This document shows, in pieces, positions 1 through 11,744 of a DNA stretch of 64,000 nucleotides (within the stretch, counting starts at the first letter, position 1; each line of letters starts with the position of its first letter). The notes under the pieces are model-generated. The model did not search any database. It was not told where the DNA came from and saw only the letters and a list, made by a program, of their open reading frames with translations. This DNA is from Lonicera japonica (taxonomy: Eukaryota; Streptophyta; Magnoliopsida; Dipsacales; Caprifoliaceae), in the NCBI GenBank assembly GCA_021464415.1, contig CM038467.1, positions 8,325,411-8,389,410 on the forward strand. Reading direction: 5' to 3'. The position numbers were made by a program, and so were the translations under genes.

Positions 1-2632
1 AGTGCCAACCCAAATCTAAAAAAGCTCTACAAAATTCAAGCACATGACTTGATGAATATTGATTGGTGACGTATATTAAAAAGGACATAGGCACTTGACA
101 ATGAAATTGTTGTTCAGCGTTTTCAAAATATTGATTATTTTAAAGAATATCATTTTGCTTATTTCGTATGTAAACATTCATATATATATGGTATTTTGAC
201 TTATCGTGGTTTTTAGTACATACTTGAAAAAAAAATCGTGCATTTTTAAAACTCTTACATTCGTACCCCCTTAATTAAATTCCTGCGTACGTCCCTGCCT
301 CCACCACCTTATCAAATTCGAAAGGTAAGAGGCAAGTAATAGAATCTCCATAAATTGCTGCTCTTTAGTCCCATGGCTAAGCAGCAGGGGAGGTTGAGTT
401 TTAACAATGGAAATATTAGAGTGTTAAATCAATGAAGCATTTATTCAAAGAATCTAAATAGCTTTTTCTGAGGAATCTCAAAAAGTACCCATCTATTCAA
501 AATAAAAGAAAAGCCCAAAATTTGGATGAAAAATAGCACGTTCACGAGTTTCAATTGTACTTGGCGTTAACGTAACCGAGTATTGTGAGGGAGCTCGGTT
601 CTACACAACCGAGAAAACCTTCTTGGGTGCTCTTAAAGATGAATGCTTGCTCGGTAGCGTAGGATCGCAAAATATGACTTCAGTTGGTCTTAAGGATGCG
701 AGTTTGGCTAAAATTGACAATTTGTAACTGCCGAGCATGCATTGTTTCATGAAAATCACGATCGGTTATTTTAGGCCGAGTGTGTTACTTTCACACTCGT
801 TGCATTACAACCACGGCCGAGCAACATCTAATGAAAATCTTGCTAAACTTGCCTTATTTGCACCGAGTCCTTTGCTGTTTAATCAGTTACATTAAGTCGA
901 GTATGACTTCACATTAAGTTTCGAAGGTCATTGGCGAAGAGGTTGGTTGTTGTTAATGGGGGAGAGGTTAGAGAATAAATGGAGGAAGAAGTAATGGTTT
1001 GGTTTGGTTTAATTACATGAGTGTTGGTGTTTGGTTTGGTTTAATTACATAAGCTGATGATAAAGAAAGGTGTTTGGTTTGATTAATTGGGTTCTTGGCT
1101 GGATTTCGAACTTTTGGAACTATGGTGGAAGAAGATAATGGAAAAGAAGAAAGAAGAAAAGACGAGAGAAGAAATGGAAGAAAAATAAGAGAGGAAGAAA
1201 AAATAGAGGAGGAAAAGTTGAGATTTTTTGTAAAGGAGTTAGTTATTATAATTATTAAGATTAATTAGAGGTGGGTGCTCTTTGAACATTGGGGGGTGAA
1301 AGAAAGAAAATCAATGTACCAAGAGTGTTATAGAGAGCATGGGTGTTACATAGTGAATAGGGATGTGGCAATAGTAATTAAAAAAAAACTCGAGATAATT
1401 CCAAAACCAGAGCCTTCTCTAACTACATAGTCAACTCAAACCACATGATATAGTTTGTCAACATACCTGGTGTTAAGGATTTTCTAACAGTAGTATCCTA
1501 TTTGTGTCCAAATTATGACTCGGAATTGACAAAAAACTAGAGTTATATGGTGCTAGTCATTGCTTATCAAATCAATCATGTTTAAGTAAGAGTACGGAAT
1601 TTATTGTTATACAATAAATGAAAGGACAAAAATTGTAAAGTTGTGGCTTGTATAATACAAAAAGATAGTATCCTGGTTGGTTATGGTTCGTCCAATAATA
1701 CAAGTCCATAAGAAATGAAATAGTTAATTAAGGAGAGAAGGAATATTGGAAGGGAGGGGAAAACAATGAATTTTATTTTATTTTTGTTTGAATAGCTAAA
1801 GATGAAAAAGAAAATGAGAGAAATAACTCCTGCATGGATTTGTTTATTAGAATGCCTTATGGTTCTTTCATTTTGGTTATAGAAAACTTCTTATTAATTT
1901 TAAGTCAATCATATTAGCAATCTATTGGACAATTTAAAATTACTTGATTCATAATTATTTAATTTACGCATTTGATTGCAAAAATAAACTAATATATCTT
2001 AAGTTATAAACTTAAGTTAATATCTAAGATATTAAATAAAAAATATAAATATATAAGTGAAATTACATAAATTAACTATCATACGAATTCATGAGGAAAA
2101 AAAAAATTACACCCCACAATTTTTATTAAAACAAAATAATTTATGCAACAAAACCTAAAAAGTGTCAATCCAACGAATTAAATTGGCTGGGTCCGGGCTT
2201 GTATATATTTCGAAGTTGGACAATCGACCTCGGCCTGAGCGCTGACAATGACAAGCCATACTCGGGCGACGGCACAAGTACTATATCGAGTAATAGAAGT
2301 GGGTGCCTGGGTGGACGGAGAAATTGATGGAAAAAATTAAGGCCACCAGTCCCTCCTTTTGAAGATTTTTAAAATGCGTTTATTTTTAAAATGCGATTTT
2401 TTTTAAATGATACGTTCTTTTAAGTATTGTATAATGTGCTCAATAAATACAGATATTCAAATATTCTATATGTATATGTAAGTTCTTGCAAAATGCAAAT
2501 ACGACACTTAAAAGATTGCAACTTAAAATTTTAGACAAGAACTAAATCCTAAAAGTCCCACATTGATGGGGCTAGGGGAGGGAGGGAGCAATTGTTATTT
2601 TTAATTTTATAAGTATTAATACTATTTTTCTC
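1..2632. other. Intergenic, no gene recognised
   Basis: No open frame here resembles a known protein and none is longer than a few dozen codons. Between about 540 and 910 the motif CCGAG and its complement CTCGG recur in otherwise ordinary sequence. At 990-1080 a short unit reading GGTTTGGTTTAATTACAT is repeated about two to three times. 1110-1230 is purine-rich (GAA/AGA). 1900-2160 is very AT-rich. Nothing supports a functional gene. Confidence 0.6.
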
Positions 2633-2635
2633 TTA

Positions 2636-2957
2636 AGTCTCGTTTGGTTCATAGAAAGAAAATCAATTCTATTATCTTTTTTATGGAAGTGGAAAACTAA
2701 AATCTTTGTCCAATTTCTTTTCTTGTGTTTGGTAAAACATGAAAAGTATTTAAGTAGGAGTATTGTTGTTCAAAATTTTTGTAATATATGCTAAGAAACC
2801 ATAAGGGAAAATCAATCACATGGGTTTTGAGATGAATGACTTTACCCCCTATTTTTCACTCTGTCAAGAAAGTGTTTTCGGAATTTGTGCTTACTAAATA
2901 AAGAAAATGAAAGACTTTCTTTTTTCGAATGCTTAAATCCGTGGACCAAACGAGACT
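2636..2957. mobile_element. Tourist-like MITE with TTA target duplication
   Basis: The left end AGTCTCGTTTGGTTCA is matched in inverted orientation at the right end by the complement of GGACCAAACGAGACT. The trinucleotide TTA lies immediately outside both ends (2633-2635 and 2958-2960). The element is 322 bp, AT-rich and has no coding capacity. Short TIRs with a TTA/TAA duplication are typical of PIF/Harbinger-derived Tourist MITEs. Related, more decayed copies are at 29197-29603 (inside malate synthase intron 1) and 33944-34246. They share internal words such as ACAATACTCCTATCTAAATA and TTTTCATG.TTTACCAAA. Confidence 0.75.
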
Positions 2958-3138
2958 TTAAAATTTAACTACAAAACAAAAATATTTACATTTTAATTAT
3001 GCTTGGCATGTCTAATCTTGAAAAAAAAAAAGTATTAAACAGGCCTCATTAATTTTAAAACGATGATATTTAGACTTGGACCCAAGATTTTCTTTTATTA
3101 TTATTATTATTTTATTTTTTTTGAGGCAGGCTTGGACC

Positions 3139-3838
3139 TAGGGTCGGCAATATTTGACACGACACGCTAACCCGACACGAACTCGACACGGAGTTAGCGG
3201 GTTTGGGTCAAGCATAAACGGGTTCGGGTCAATTTTGGGTCAGACACGTTTAACCTGCAAACTAAACGGGTCGTGTTCGGGTTAACCTGCTAACTCGAAT
3301 TGACCCGCAATTAACACGATTATTATTTTTATTTTCTTTTACAGCTTATATATATATTATTTTATTTTGCCATCTTTCTTGAACAATTATATTCTTATTT
3401 GGAGTATTGGTAGTAGATGATAGTTATTATGTTTTTAATGATGAATAAAATACTAATTTTTTATGTTTATGCTTCGGTGAGAATGTTTATATATTTTGAC
3501 TCTAGTTATTAATATTGAATTTTGGTATTGGGTGGTACTTATTATTACTTATTAAAATTTAAAATTATTATAAAACAAGTTAATTTTTTTTATATGAGAC
3601 TTAATTGTCATTAAATCTTAAAAGGTTAATCGTGTCGTGTCGTGTCGAGTTGCAATTTAACATGACCTATTTATTAAACGGGTTAGTCGGGTCGTGTCGT
3701 GTAACCTTAATATAAACAGGTCGTGTTCGAGTTTAATATAAATGACCGATTAGTTAAACGGGTCGTGTTCGGGTTGACACTAATACTGTAATACTTGTGT
3801 GTTGACACGACCCGACCCAACCCGATTGGACAGCCCTA
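3139..3838. mobile_element. Non-autonomous hAT-type element with perfect 8-bp TSD
   Basis: The element begins TAGGGTCGGCAA and ends GGACAGCCCTA, which gives short imperfect terminal inverted repeats of the TAGGG type. It is flanked on both sides by the identical octamer CTTGGACC (3131-3138 and 3839-3846), the 8-bp target duplication typical of hAT transposons. The subterminal regions are filled with repeats of GACACGAC, GGGTCGTGT and CGGGTT in both orientations, as expected for transposase-binding subterminal repeats. The centre is AT-rich and encodes nothing, so mobilisation would have needed a transposase in trans. Confidence 0.85.
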
Positions 3839-3846
3839 CTTGGACC

Positions 3847-4545
3847 CAAGAAGTTAAACATATATTTCATATATGGCTCCACAATTCGATTTTTCTCATT
3901 CTCCTTCCTCGAAGAATAACTAGTATCCATACGGCTTTATTAAAGAAGGAAAAAAAAAACTGATTGAAACCCTAGCTTGCACGGACCCAACCCGATCAAA
4001 AATATCCTAAAAATCACCGTGTTTAACGCATTGATTGAGATATTGGTAGGGCCACAAAGGCACTGGGGATGGAGATTTTGTTCGAGTATGTTGGACATAC
4101 ATTTGGTTCTCTTATTAGCAAGAAACTGAATTTGCCTGCCAATTTAAATAGAAACATTTCTTCAAATAAATGATGGGGACATTAATTAAGGTTAGATATA
4201 TTGACACCCCAAATATCTTTTAAAAATACTTCTATTTTTTATTCGATTTTTGATGTATGTCACTCGAATGTAAAGATTCGAATATAAACTTGACAATGCG
4301 TTACTTGGTTGTCAAGACCTGAGTATATAAGTTTATACTTGACTCTCAAGAATTGAGTAATAGATAACTTGACAATGTGTTACCGAATGTTTTTTTAGAT
4401 GCCAATATCTCCGCCCTTAATTAATAATTAAATACCAATAATAATAAGAAGAAGAAGAAGCAGTAGTATTCAAAGAGGCCACGCATACTTTCGCTGTTTG
4501 ACAAGACACCACCTCCTGGTTTATATGTGTCTTCTTGTCATGCAG
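3847..4545. other. Intergenic leader of the PAP27-like pseudogene
   Basis: No coding sequence was recognised here. The 5' exons expected for a purple acid phosphatase 27-like gene (signal peptide and N-terminal fibronectin-like domain) were not found upstream of 4546 in this stretch. The sequence includes a poly-A tract near 3950 and a GAA microsatellite near 4446-4460. Confidence 0.5.
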
Positions 4546-6393
4546 GTGATCCTGCATGGTCAGGAGGCTGGTGCGATCCTGTTTTCATTCACACAAGTTT
4601 CTTAAAGGATTTATGGCCCAACACTAGGTAACGTAGTTCAGGAACCACTTTGCACTTGCATAAAGATTTACGGAAGCATAAACAGTTGAAAAACTACATA
4701 TTTTTATTTATCCATTTAAAATTTTAAGGTTGTCTTGGGAAAAAAATTTCAGATACTTCTACGAGATGGGGCATATGCTAGTCGATGGTTCGTCTATTTG
4801 GAGCAAGATATATTCATTCAAATCCTCTCCATATCCAGGACAGGATTCATTACAGCGCGTTATAATTGGAGACATGGGGAAGGTAAGAAGCAACAAAAAC
4901 CGACCAACATTACTATTTGAGTTTCTATATGCAAATATTTTAGTATCTTTTGGTCATTTTTTAGGCAGAGCGCGATGGCTCAAATGAGTTTGCTAATTAT
5001 CAGCCTGGCTCGCTTATTACTATCGACCAACTCATCAACGACCTGGATAATTACAATATAGTTTTTCATATTGGAGATTTACCATATGCAAATGGATACA
5101 TCTCACAATGGGACCAATTCACAGCACAGGTGCAACCCATTACATCAGCTGTGCCATATATGATTGCAAGGTTTGTTACTCGAGGGATTTAACCTAATTA
5201 TTCGTTTAGGTCTTAGATTCTACTATGTTAAGAAAAAAACATCTAGTCTTAATATTTGTTGCAGCGGTAATCATGAGCGTGATTTGCCATGGTCAGGATC
5301 CTTTTATGACACCAATGATTCAGGTGGAGTGGTGTGCTAGCTGAGACTATGTACTATGTCCCCGGGGAAAACAGAGCTAAATTTTGGTATAGTTGTATAA
5401 GTTCTTACATTGCATAGTTCTAGAAGAAGCATCAAGTGTCAGACCAGTGATTTAATGAACATAATTTCTAAATTGAAAGTTTATATTATCTATAGGTACG
5501 CAACAGACTATGGAAAGTTTCGCTTCTGCATAGCAGACAGTGAGCATGACTGAAGGGAGGGGACAGAGCAATACGTGTTCATAGAGAAATGCCTTGCATC
5601 GGCAGACAGACAAAAATAGCCACGGCTTATCTTCTCCGCTCATTGTGCCCTTGGCTACTCATCAGCCAAAAAGTATGCCATTTAAGGAAAATTTGGACCG
5701 TCCATTTGAAGGGCTAAACGTATAAAATTTTATATGAAATTTACTAAAAATGATTTTCATGATGAGTAGATCATCTTCACAAATTCTCATTAAAGAATTC
5801 AATCAAAATGTAAGTATATTGAAAAACAAATGGCCATTTTCGGCTGATGAAAGTTTTGATGATCATCTCACTCATTTTTGGACTTAATTTATTTTGATGA
5901 AATTTGGTGAATATGATCTACTCATCATCTCCACAAAATTTCATCAAAAAAATCATACCTCCAAGTGGACTGTCCTTTTTCTTAAAGAGAGAATCGTCCT
6001 CTTTGAAGTGGGCTTGTGTAGGTACGAATGTTATGTAACATATACTAAACTATATATGCATTGTTTATGTAATTGGTGGTGGTGTAGAACCAATGTGTGA
6101 ACTCAGAAAAATCTGCCTATTCTGGAATACTGAACGGAATAATCCACGTTGTTACTGGCAGAGGAGGGAGCCATTTATCGAGGTTCGCTGACATACAAAC
6201 AAGTTGGAGTACGAATAAAGACCATGATTTTGGGTTTGTCAAGCTAACTGCATCTAACCACTCGTCCCTACTGTTCGAGAACAAGAAGAGCACTGATGGA
6301 AAGGTGTACGATTCCTTCACCATCTCCAGAGACTACGGAGACGTCTTGGCTTGCGTGCACGATGACTGTGAATCCACCACTAAAGCAGAATGA
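4546..6393 (+). pseudogene. PAP27: Purple acid phosphatase 27-like pseudogene
   Basis: This is a decayed copy of the plant purple acid phosphatase 27 family, a secreted metallophosphoesterase. Recognisable exon remnants are 4546-4627 (DPVFIHTSFLKDLWPN), 4753-4882 (SSPYPGQDSLQRV, GDMGK), 4965-5170 (VFHIGD, YANGYISQWDQFTAQ, VPYMIAS), 5265-5394 (GNHERD), 5497-5680 (DYGKFRF, EGTEQYVF) and 6081-6393 (GGSHLS, DFGFVKLT, YDSFTISRDY). It is broken several ways: the N-terminal half is absent; a frameshift lies near 5325-5337 after DSGG; TGA replaces the Trp codon of the EHDWREGTEQ motif near 5550; TAG replaces Gln near 5618; and the exon carrying the GHxH metal-ligand region is missing between about 5700 and 6080. 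Several original splice signals are still visible. No functional enzyme could be made. Confidence 0.88.
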
Positions 6394-6911
6394 TGTACAA
6401 GTTCTCAACTGAAGAAGAAGTGACATTCATTACTATCTACAATAATGCAAGGGTGTTTAATTCTGATTGTATTGACTTTTATTTGGTCCATATATATCCT
6501 TGCTCTTCTTCACATTTTTTTCATGCTTCTGATTGTTATTTAAAGGTTTTTTTTTTTTGAATCCCAATTCCCGTTCCTCATTCGACTTGGCAGTTCAGTA
6601 TCATTCTTGTACAAGTGCGCAAATATATTCCTATTGCTGCTCATATGAGATCAACAAAAGCTAATAAACGTATATGGGAAGAAAAACAATGAAAAGAAAG
6701 GTGGGAAAAACTATTTCCTTAGGAAAAATGTAAAGAAGTTGCTGTTTTGGGGATTAACATGTTGTGAAGCAGCATCAATAAACAAGCAAAAATTAAGCCA
6801 CGTCACATTTTGGTAGATTAGTCACACTCAGACGTGCATACCTTTCTAGTTGCAAAAAGTAGGTGAACTAAGCAGCATTTGGTTCCCAGGATAAATGTCT
6901 GTCTCGTACTC
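6394..6911. other. Gap between the PAP27-like remnant and the COMMD gene
   Basis: This short AT-rich interval probably holds the 3' UTR of the minus-strand COMMD gene (a plausible stop is at 6912-6914) and the old 3' flank of the PAP pseudogene. No other feature is seen. Confidence 0.45.
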
Positions 6912-8211
6912 TCATGTCTCAACCTGACAAGGTAAATGTAAACCGCACTGAGAAAAACACAGTGAATAACGGGTTTTTTCTTTACTTTCTTTTCTTTATT
7001 ATACAAGAAGAGGAATAATTTCTATAAGAGAAGCATACTTGCAGTTCTATAGCATATGAGGTCAAATGAAACTTACAGTATCGGACAACTGGTCTCTTAT
7101 ACAATACATAGATCTCAACATTGTTTCTAGAGTATCTTTAGCCAACTGGAACTTAACATCCGTTTCTCCTGTATTAGACTGTGCATCACTCTGAAGCTGC
7201 AAGTAGTATAATAATCATAAATAGGTGTGAAGAATCGTATGAGGTCAAAAGATTTTATTTTCAAATTGGCGGCCAAATTAAAGGGTTTCAATGAGACGTG
7301 TGTTGCATACAGAAATTGAACTTCTTAACCAGATACCTTCAAATTAATAACTGCAACAGGGTCTGTCAATTCTGTGTCCTGATCGGCCATGCTCCATGTC
7401 ATTGCCTTCAAGCGAGGCAAGGTAACCTGGAAATGATCGAAAAGAAATAAGGTCTTCTTGACCAGCATTAGAAGTTCTCAAAAAGAAATAAAGAAATAAC
7501 TTTAAATATCAAGTAAAAGAAAACAACAGGACCTCATGGTACAATTTCTGACCTGATCCTTGTGTATATCTTCCCGCCACTCCTTCTGGAACTTCTGCAG
7601 TAGAAGTGTCAATAACCTTTGTAATTCGGGCAGGACTTCATGGGGAAACAACTTCTGGATCTCATCTTTACTGATATTCTCATAAACACACCTCCGGATC
7701 AAGATGCGAAGGCATACCAAAAGCTGCATAATAAAAAGAGATAATTAATTGTGTTAGCACCATCCACGTGAATTATAATAGATAGTGAACGTCTCCTCAA
7801 TCCACGAATAGCCTGTTCACTTTACTGATATGCAAAAATGAATTTAGACCCTAAATTAGACAAGTATTGTTTGGAACTATGATGAACAAAAACGTGGTTT
7901 CAGCCTATTCCTTCCACAAGAGAAAAATAAAAAAGAGGAAATACCGTCTTACAAAAGCGAGTAAAAAAAAAGGAATTAATTTGTTGTTTAAGCCAAAATT
8001 GGTTTCAAATCTTCTCCACGGAATTTGGGAGGTTCCGGTTCCGGGGTTCTAAATTGTTAGAAATAAATATATATCTACCCTTTCTTTACTAACATGCCAG
8101 TAATACACATTCATACTTATTCTCATGCTCTAAACCAGAATTACAAATTAGCAAATAAAACACAGTATTGTTAACTGCAACAAATAAAATCATATGCGTC
8201 AGCATTTGCAT

Positions 8212-8256
<45 letters not shown>

Positions 8257-8443
8257 AGACAGGGTCAAGATCAGTGTCGGACTGAAGTTGAAGCATGTCA
8301 CGGAAGATGTTGCGGTCGGTGGCATCGAGACCGGTTTTGCGAGTTCTCCAAAGGGCTTGAAGAATGTACTCTACCGATTCTTTCGAGTTGGCTCTTACAA
8401 GTAGCGGTAAATGACCCCATAGAGTCGGATTATCCTTATCCAT
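6912..8443 (-). CDS. COMM domain-containing protein (plant COMMD)
   Basis: I assembled five exons on the minus strand: 8261-8443, 7553-7723, 7337-7426, 7077-7196 and 6912-6947. Every junction is GT-AG and in phase, giving about 199 residues, the usual length of a COMMD protein. The N-terminal helical part contains [19 protein letters not shown] and [19 protein letters not shown]. The C-terminal part (from about residue 119, [11 protein letters not shown], with the conserved Trp) matches the COMM domain, which mediates dimerisation. In animals COMMD proteins form the Commander complex in endosomal recycling; the plant role is less defined. An in-frame ATG 15 bases upstream (8458) is an alternative start. 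The last short exon is the least certain part. Intron 1 begins 3 nt before a long CT/GA microsatellite. Confidence 0.85.
8215..8254. repeat. (GA)n microsatellite at a splice donor
   Basis: About 19 GA units (CT on the gene strand) start six bases after the exon 1 donor junction of the COMMD gene. The open frames of alternating Arg-Glu or Leu-Ser through here are artefacts of the repeat. Confidence 0.95.
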
Positions 8444-8871
8444 CACACACACTACCACTCTCTTACTATTCCACTGCCTCTGCTGTGCGCCTCTCTGCCC
8501 TAAATAAATAAAATATACAATTTACAGACTTCAGAGGTGGAAGAAGAAAGAAAACCAAACTCCCCGCCCCATGGGGGAAGTTTTAGGCACCTCAGCTGTC
8601 TTTGTTGCCTAGGAACGACGCCGTGTTGATAACGTGCTTCTTTGTTTTTTTGATCCGTCGAGTTTTCTTTAGCTTTTCATTGTTCTTATTTTCCCCTCGT
8701 GTCTATTTCTTGCCCTCTATGTTTAATCTACGGCCTAATTGACTTTTCGAAATATATATATATATATATATATATTTATGAAGGTTATAAAAATAATATT
8801 CCAAGTTCATGTTAAATTAGTATTATTTGAGTTCACATGAGGAATTCATGGCAGGAGAAGTACACCCGTTA

Positions 8872-9030
8872 ATTCATTCCCTGTGGGAGGAAGGCCAACC
8901 TTGTAGCCGGGGATATGTTGCCTTTAAGATCTATTATTGAAGGTGCCGTTATTTACAATGTTGAGCTTCATGTTGGCGATCGTAGTGTGCTAGCTAGAGC
9001 TTTTGGAGGATTACACTATTGTTATGAAAG
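8872..9030 (+). pseudogene. RPL8: Cytosolic ribosomal protein L8 (uL2) gene fragment
   Basis: A short stretch reads as the middle of cytosolic ribosomal protein L8/uL2: [18 protein letters not shown] from about 8882, then EGAV, NVE, HVGDR, VLARA. This matches the family pattern CGKKA.LVVGN.LPLRSIPEGAVV.NVE.HVGDRG. After about 9015 the frame shifts (DYTIV continues in the next frame), and the similarity fades before the conserved C-terminal half. No start codon, upstream exons or downstream exons were found within several kilobases. It is a relic, either a truncated retrocopy or a transposed exon. Confidence 0.75.
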
Positions 9031-9120
9031 AGGACGAAGAGCGATGTCTGAGCTCATCATGTGTTTCGAGCTTAAGCAAGATATAGGAAAAAGCTCCTCA
9101 ACCCAGAACATGTTACAGTA

Positions 9121-11740
9121 GCACAGCGAGAGCGTGGCTCCCACTCCCAACAACTAGTTATCATCTACGCACTACACAATTAACCCAATTTTTCTCTCCA
9201 CTCTTTCCCTAACGTGGGAAATGGGACTTATTATCTTGTAACAATTAGTTCTTTGCATCTATAAAAAGAACTAACTTTAGTCATTTTGGGGATCGAATGG
9301 AAATATCAAAAAGACAGTCATTTGTCTATCGAATTTGTAACCATCACCATCAATATCAAATGGTGGATTTAAACCAGACTTACTATCCATTGATTTGGAA
9401 GAACCATCTTTCACCAAAAACCTGTGTGATCATTTTATTTAATCTTTCTTGCGCTTACTCATAAATTTCGTGTGTGGGCAACATTATTTACTCAAAAAGA
9501 TTTGTTCACCTTACAATATATATATGTATGTAATTCGAGAAATTGGTCTATTAATTGTGCTCCATATTAGTATTAATGGAATAATATTTTACTTTTATCC
9601 AAATTGGTTTGTGATTTTCCTTAAAATTTGTTTTTTGGTCTTTGGCAGGAAGTATCACCACAGCCGCATTGAGATATGACTAATTATCCTCTTGATTATC
9701 CCTGATCACAAGTGATTTTTAGCATAAATTAAACTTTCGTGATTATGAGTTGCACTACATAACCATTGGCACATGGTTATCCCTGATTACTAATATTATG
9801 ACATAAATATGTATGTGTAAATATTTAATATATACAGTACTATTTTTAATTTTACTTTCGATGGTGTAAAATAGTATTATACACCGTGGACTAATCATAA
9901 GTAGACACATGGACATCATCAAATAGGCAAAGTGGAAGAGTTGGGAGGTCTACCCCCAAGTCGGCACTTTAGAAAAAACTCGTGAAAACGTCCGAAATAA
10001 ACCTCTTGTATATAATAGGAGGTCCTAAATCTATAGAGCCCGAACTTTCGGAGGTCCCTTTGTCGAATTGAAGTCGGTGGCATCTAACCACTATGTCAGA
10101 ATGGTTGACATAAGCATAAGAGACTGCCTCCCGCCTTACAACAGGTACAGATTTTTTCTCGCCTTCATTAAATGCATAACAACTGCATTTATTCAACCAG
10201 AATCCATGGAGAAGCAATGTCAGAATTGGTGGATATGAGGGATGGCCTTAGGACTTACTCCACAGAGCTCCCTTCACACGTTTTCTCTCTATCATATATA
10301 CAGAAGAAATATTTACTTCTCTCAACAACCCAACGATAATCAAGTAATCCAGTATTCAAGTACTAAATAGTGAGCAATCCATATAAAGATAAAAAAAAAA
10401 AAAAGAGTTACAGAGCACCTAATATAGAAAAATTAGAACTCGCGTGGCTTGAAAATATTCTTGTTGTAAACATGGTGAAGATAGAATAGCTAGAGAGATC
10501 TTATGAGCTTGTAATACTAATTCAGTTCATCATAATACAAAGCAACCCGAGCTCCTAGCTCTATTTCACAGAGGATGACTAACCCATATTTTCATTAAGG
10601 CGAACCTCCTCTATACATCTTTGAGTCTTTTAACTTATTTTCAGTTATTATTACAATCATTTGAACTGATCATTCGACCGTTTGGTCTAAATTAACCTTA
10701 TTCAGTTTTTCGCACAAACAACTTTGTTTTAAGTTTTTTTTCATTATTATTGCTTAATTTCCTTACTTTTTTGTATTTTTTATATGTTCGTGAGAATATG
10801 TAAAAATAAGTAAGTTGTAAACTCTTTTATTCTTAAAATAATCCTATTTGTACATCGATAAAAGTAAATATTCTTACAATTTTACTTACGTCGTTGGAAA
10901 TGCTCTTAACTTTCATTTTTTTTAAAGTATAACTAATTGAAGTTGGAAAATTTTAATTTTTTAAAAGAAAAACTTTCACTTATTTATATTTTATCATTAA
11001 TCATTTTATGTAATACATATGGCATAGACTACTCACTTGTTATCACTTATTCTCAAATCATTCCAAAGCAATTATCAATATTCTCAAATTAATGTATAAC
11101 TTTTTTATAAGCATACAATGAACTTCTTCTAAAAGTAATAATATATTATGATAATATATATATATATATATGAGATAATCGGGTTTTAGGATCTTGTTCT
11201 GTAATGTTTTATAACTTTAAGGACAGATTCATGTTTAATAAAGGGAAGTACTGCTAATTTCATAATTTGGTTTTACAATAAAGACAATTTTCTTAATATT
11301 AATTTATTTTAAGAAAAATGATAAATGTTGATAGACAAATATATTCCTAATATAAATATCTCTTAAACCTTTTTGTGAATAGTATTCTATCTCTTACACA
11401 ACTACACGATTAACATTTTCTCTCTATATAATTCTCTACATAATTAAAATTTTCTCTCTCTAGAATTCTCTACACGATCTCAGTTTCTATACACGATTTC
11501 ACTTTCAGTTCATATACTCGATCTCAGTTCTTCTTCTGTGTTTGTTGCTCATTTTCTCTACAAAGTTGCTTCATTCTTCATCAAGGTATAGATCTAATGG
11601 TTTATACTAGTAGACATTTAGAATTAATAAAGGTTTTATAATTTTAATGGTTTTTTTACGTCAATTTTGGATATCTACTGCTTCTCTGTTTTTATTGCGT
11701 TGAATTGTTTGAATATTAATTGCCCTTAATTTATTGATGT
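9121..11740. other. Intergenic, degenerate repeats
   Basis: No gene is recognised. 9900-10640 has features of a worn LTR: a non-AT-rich block around 9950-10240, and around 10560-10610 a segment of the type seen near the 3' end of plant copia LTRs (GAGGATG..., GCGAACCTCCTC, CATCTTTGAGTC). No flanking retrotransposon genes or matching second LTR were found. 11360-11590 resembles a CT-rich transcribed leader ending in CATCAAG|GTATAG, a plausible splice donor, but no downstream coding exon was found. Confidence 0.45.
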
Positions 11741-11744
11741 ACAT

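Noticed and set aside
8089..8511. Several open frames with Arg-Glu or Leu-Ser repeats
   Set aside because: They are products of the GA microsatellite; only the part up to the donor at 8260/8261 belongs to the COMMD gene.
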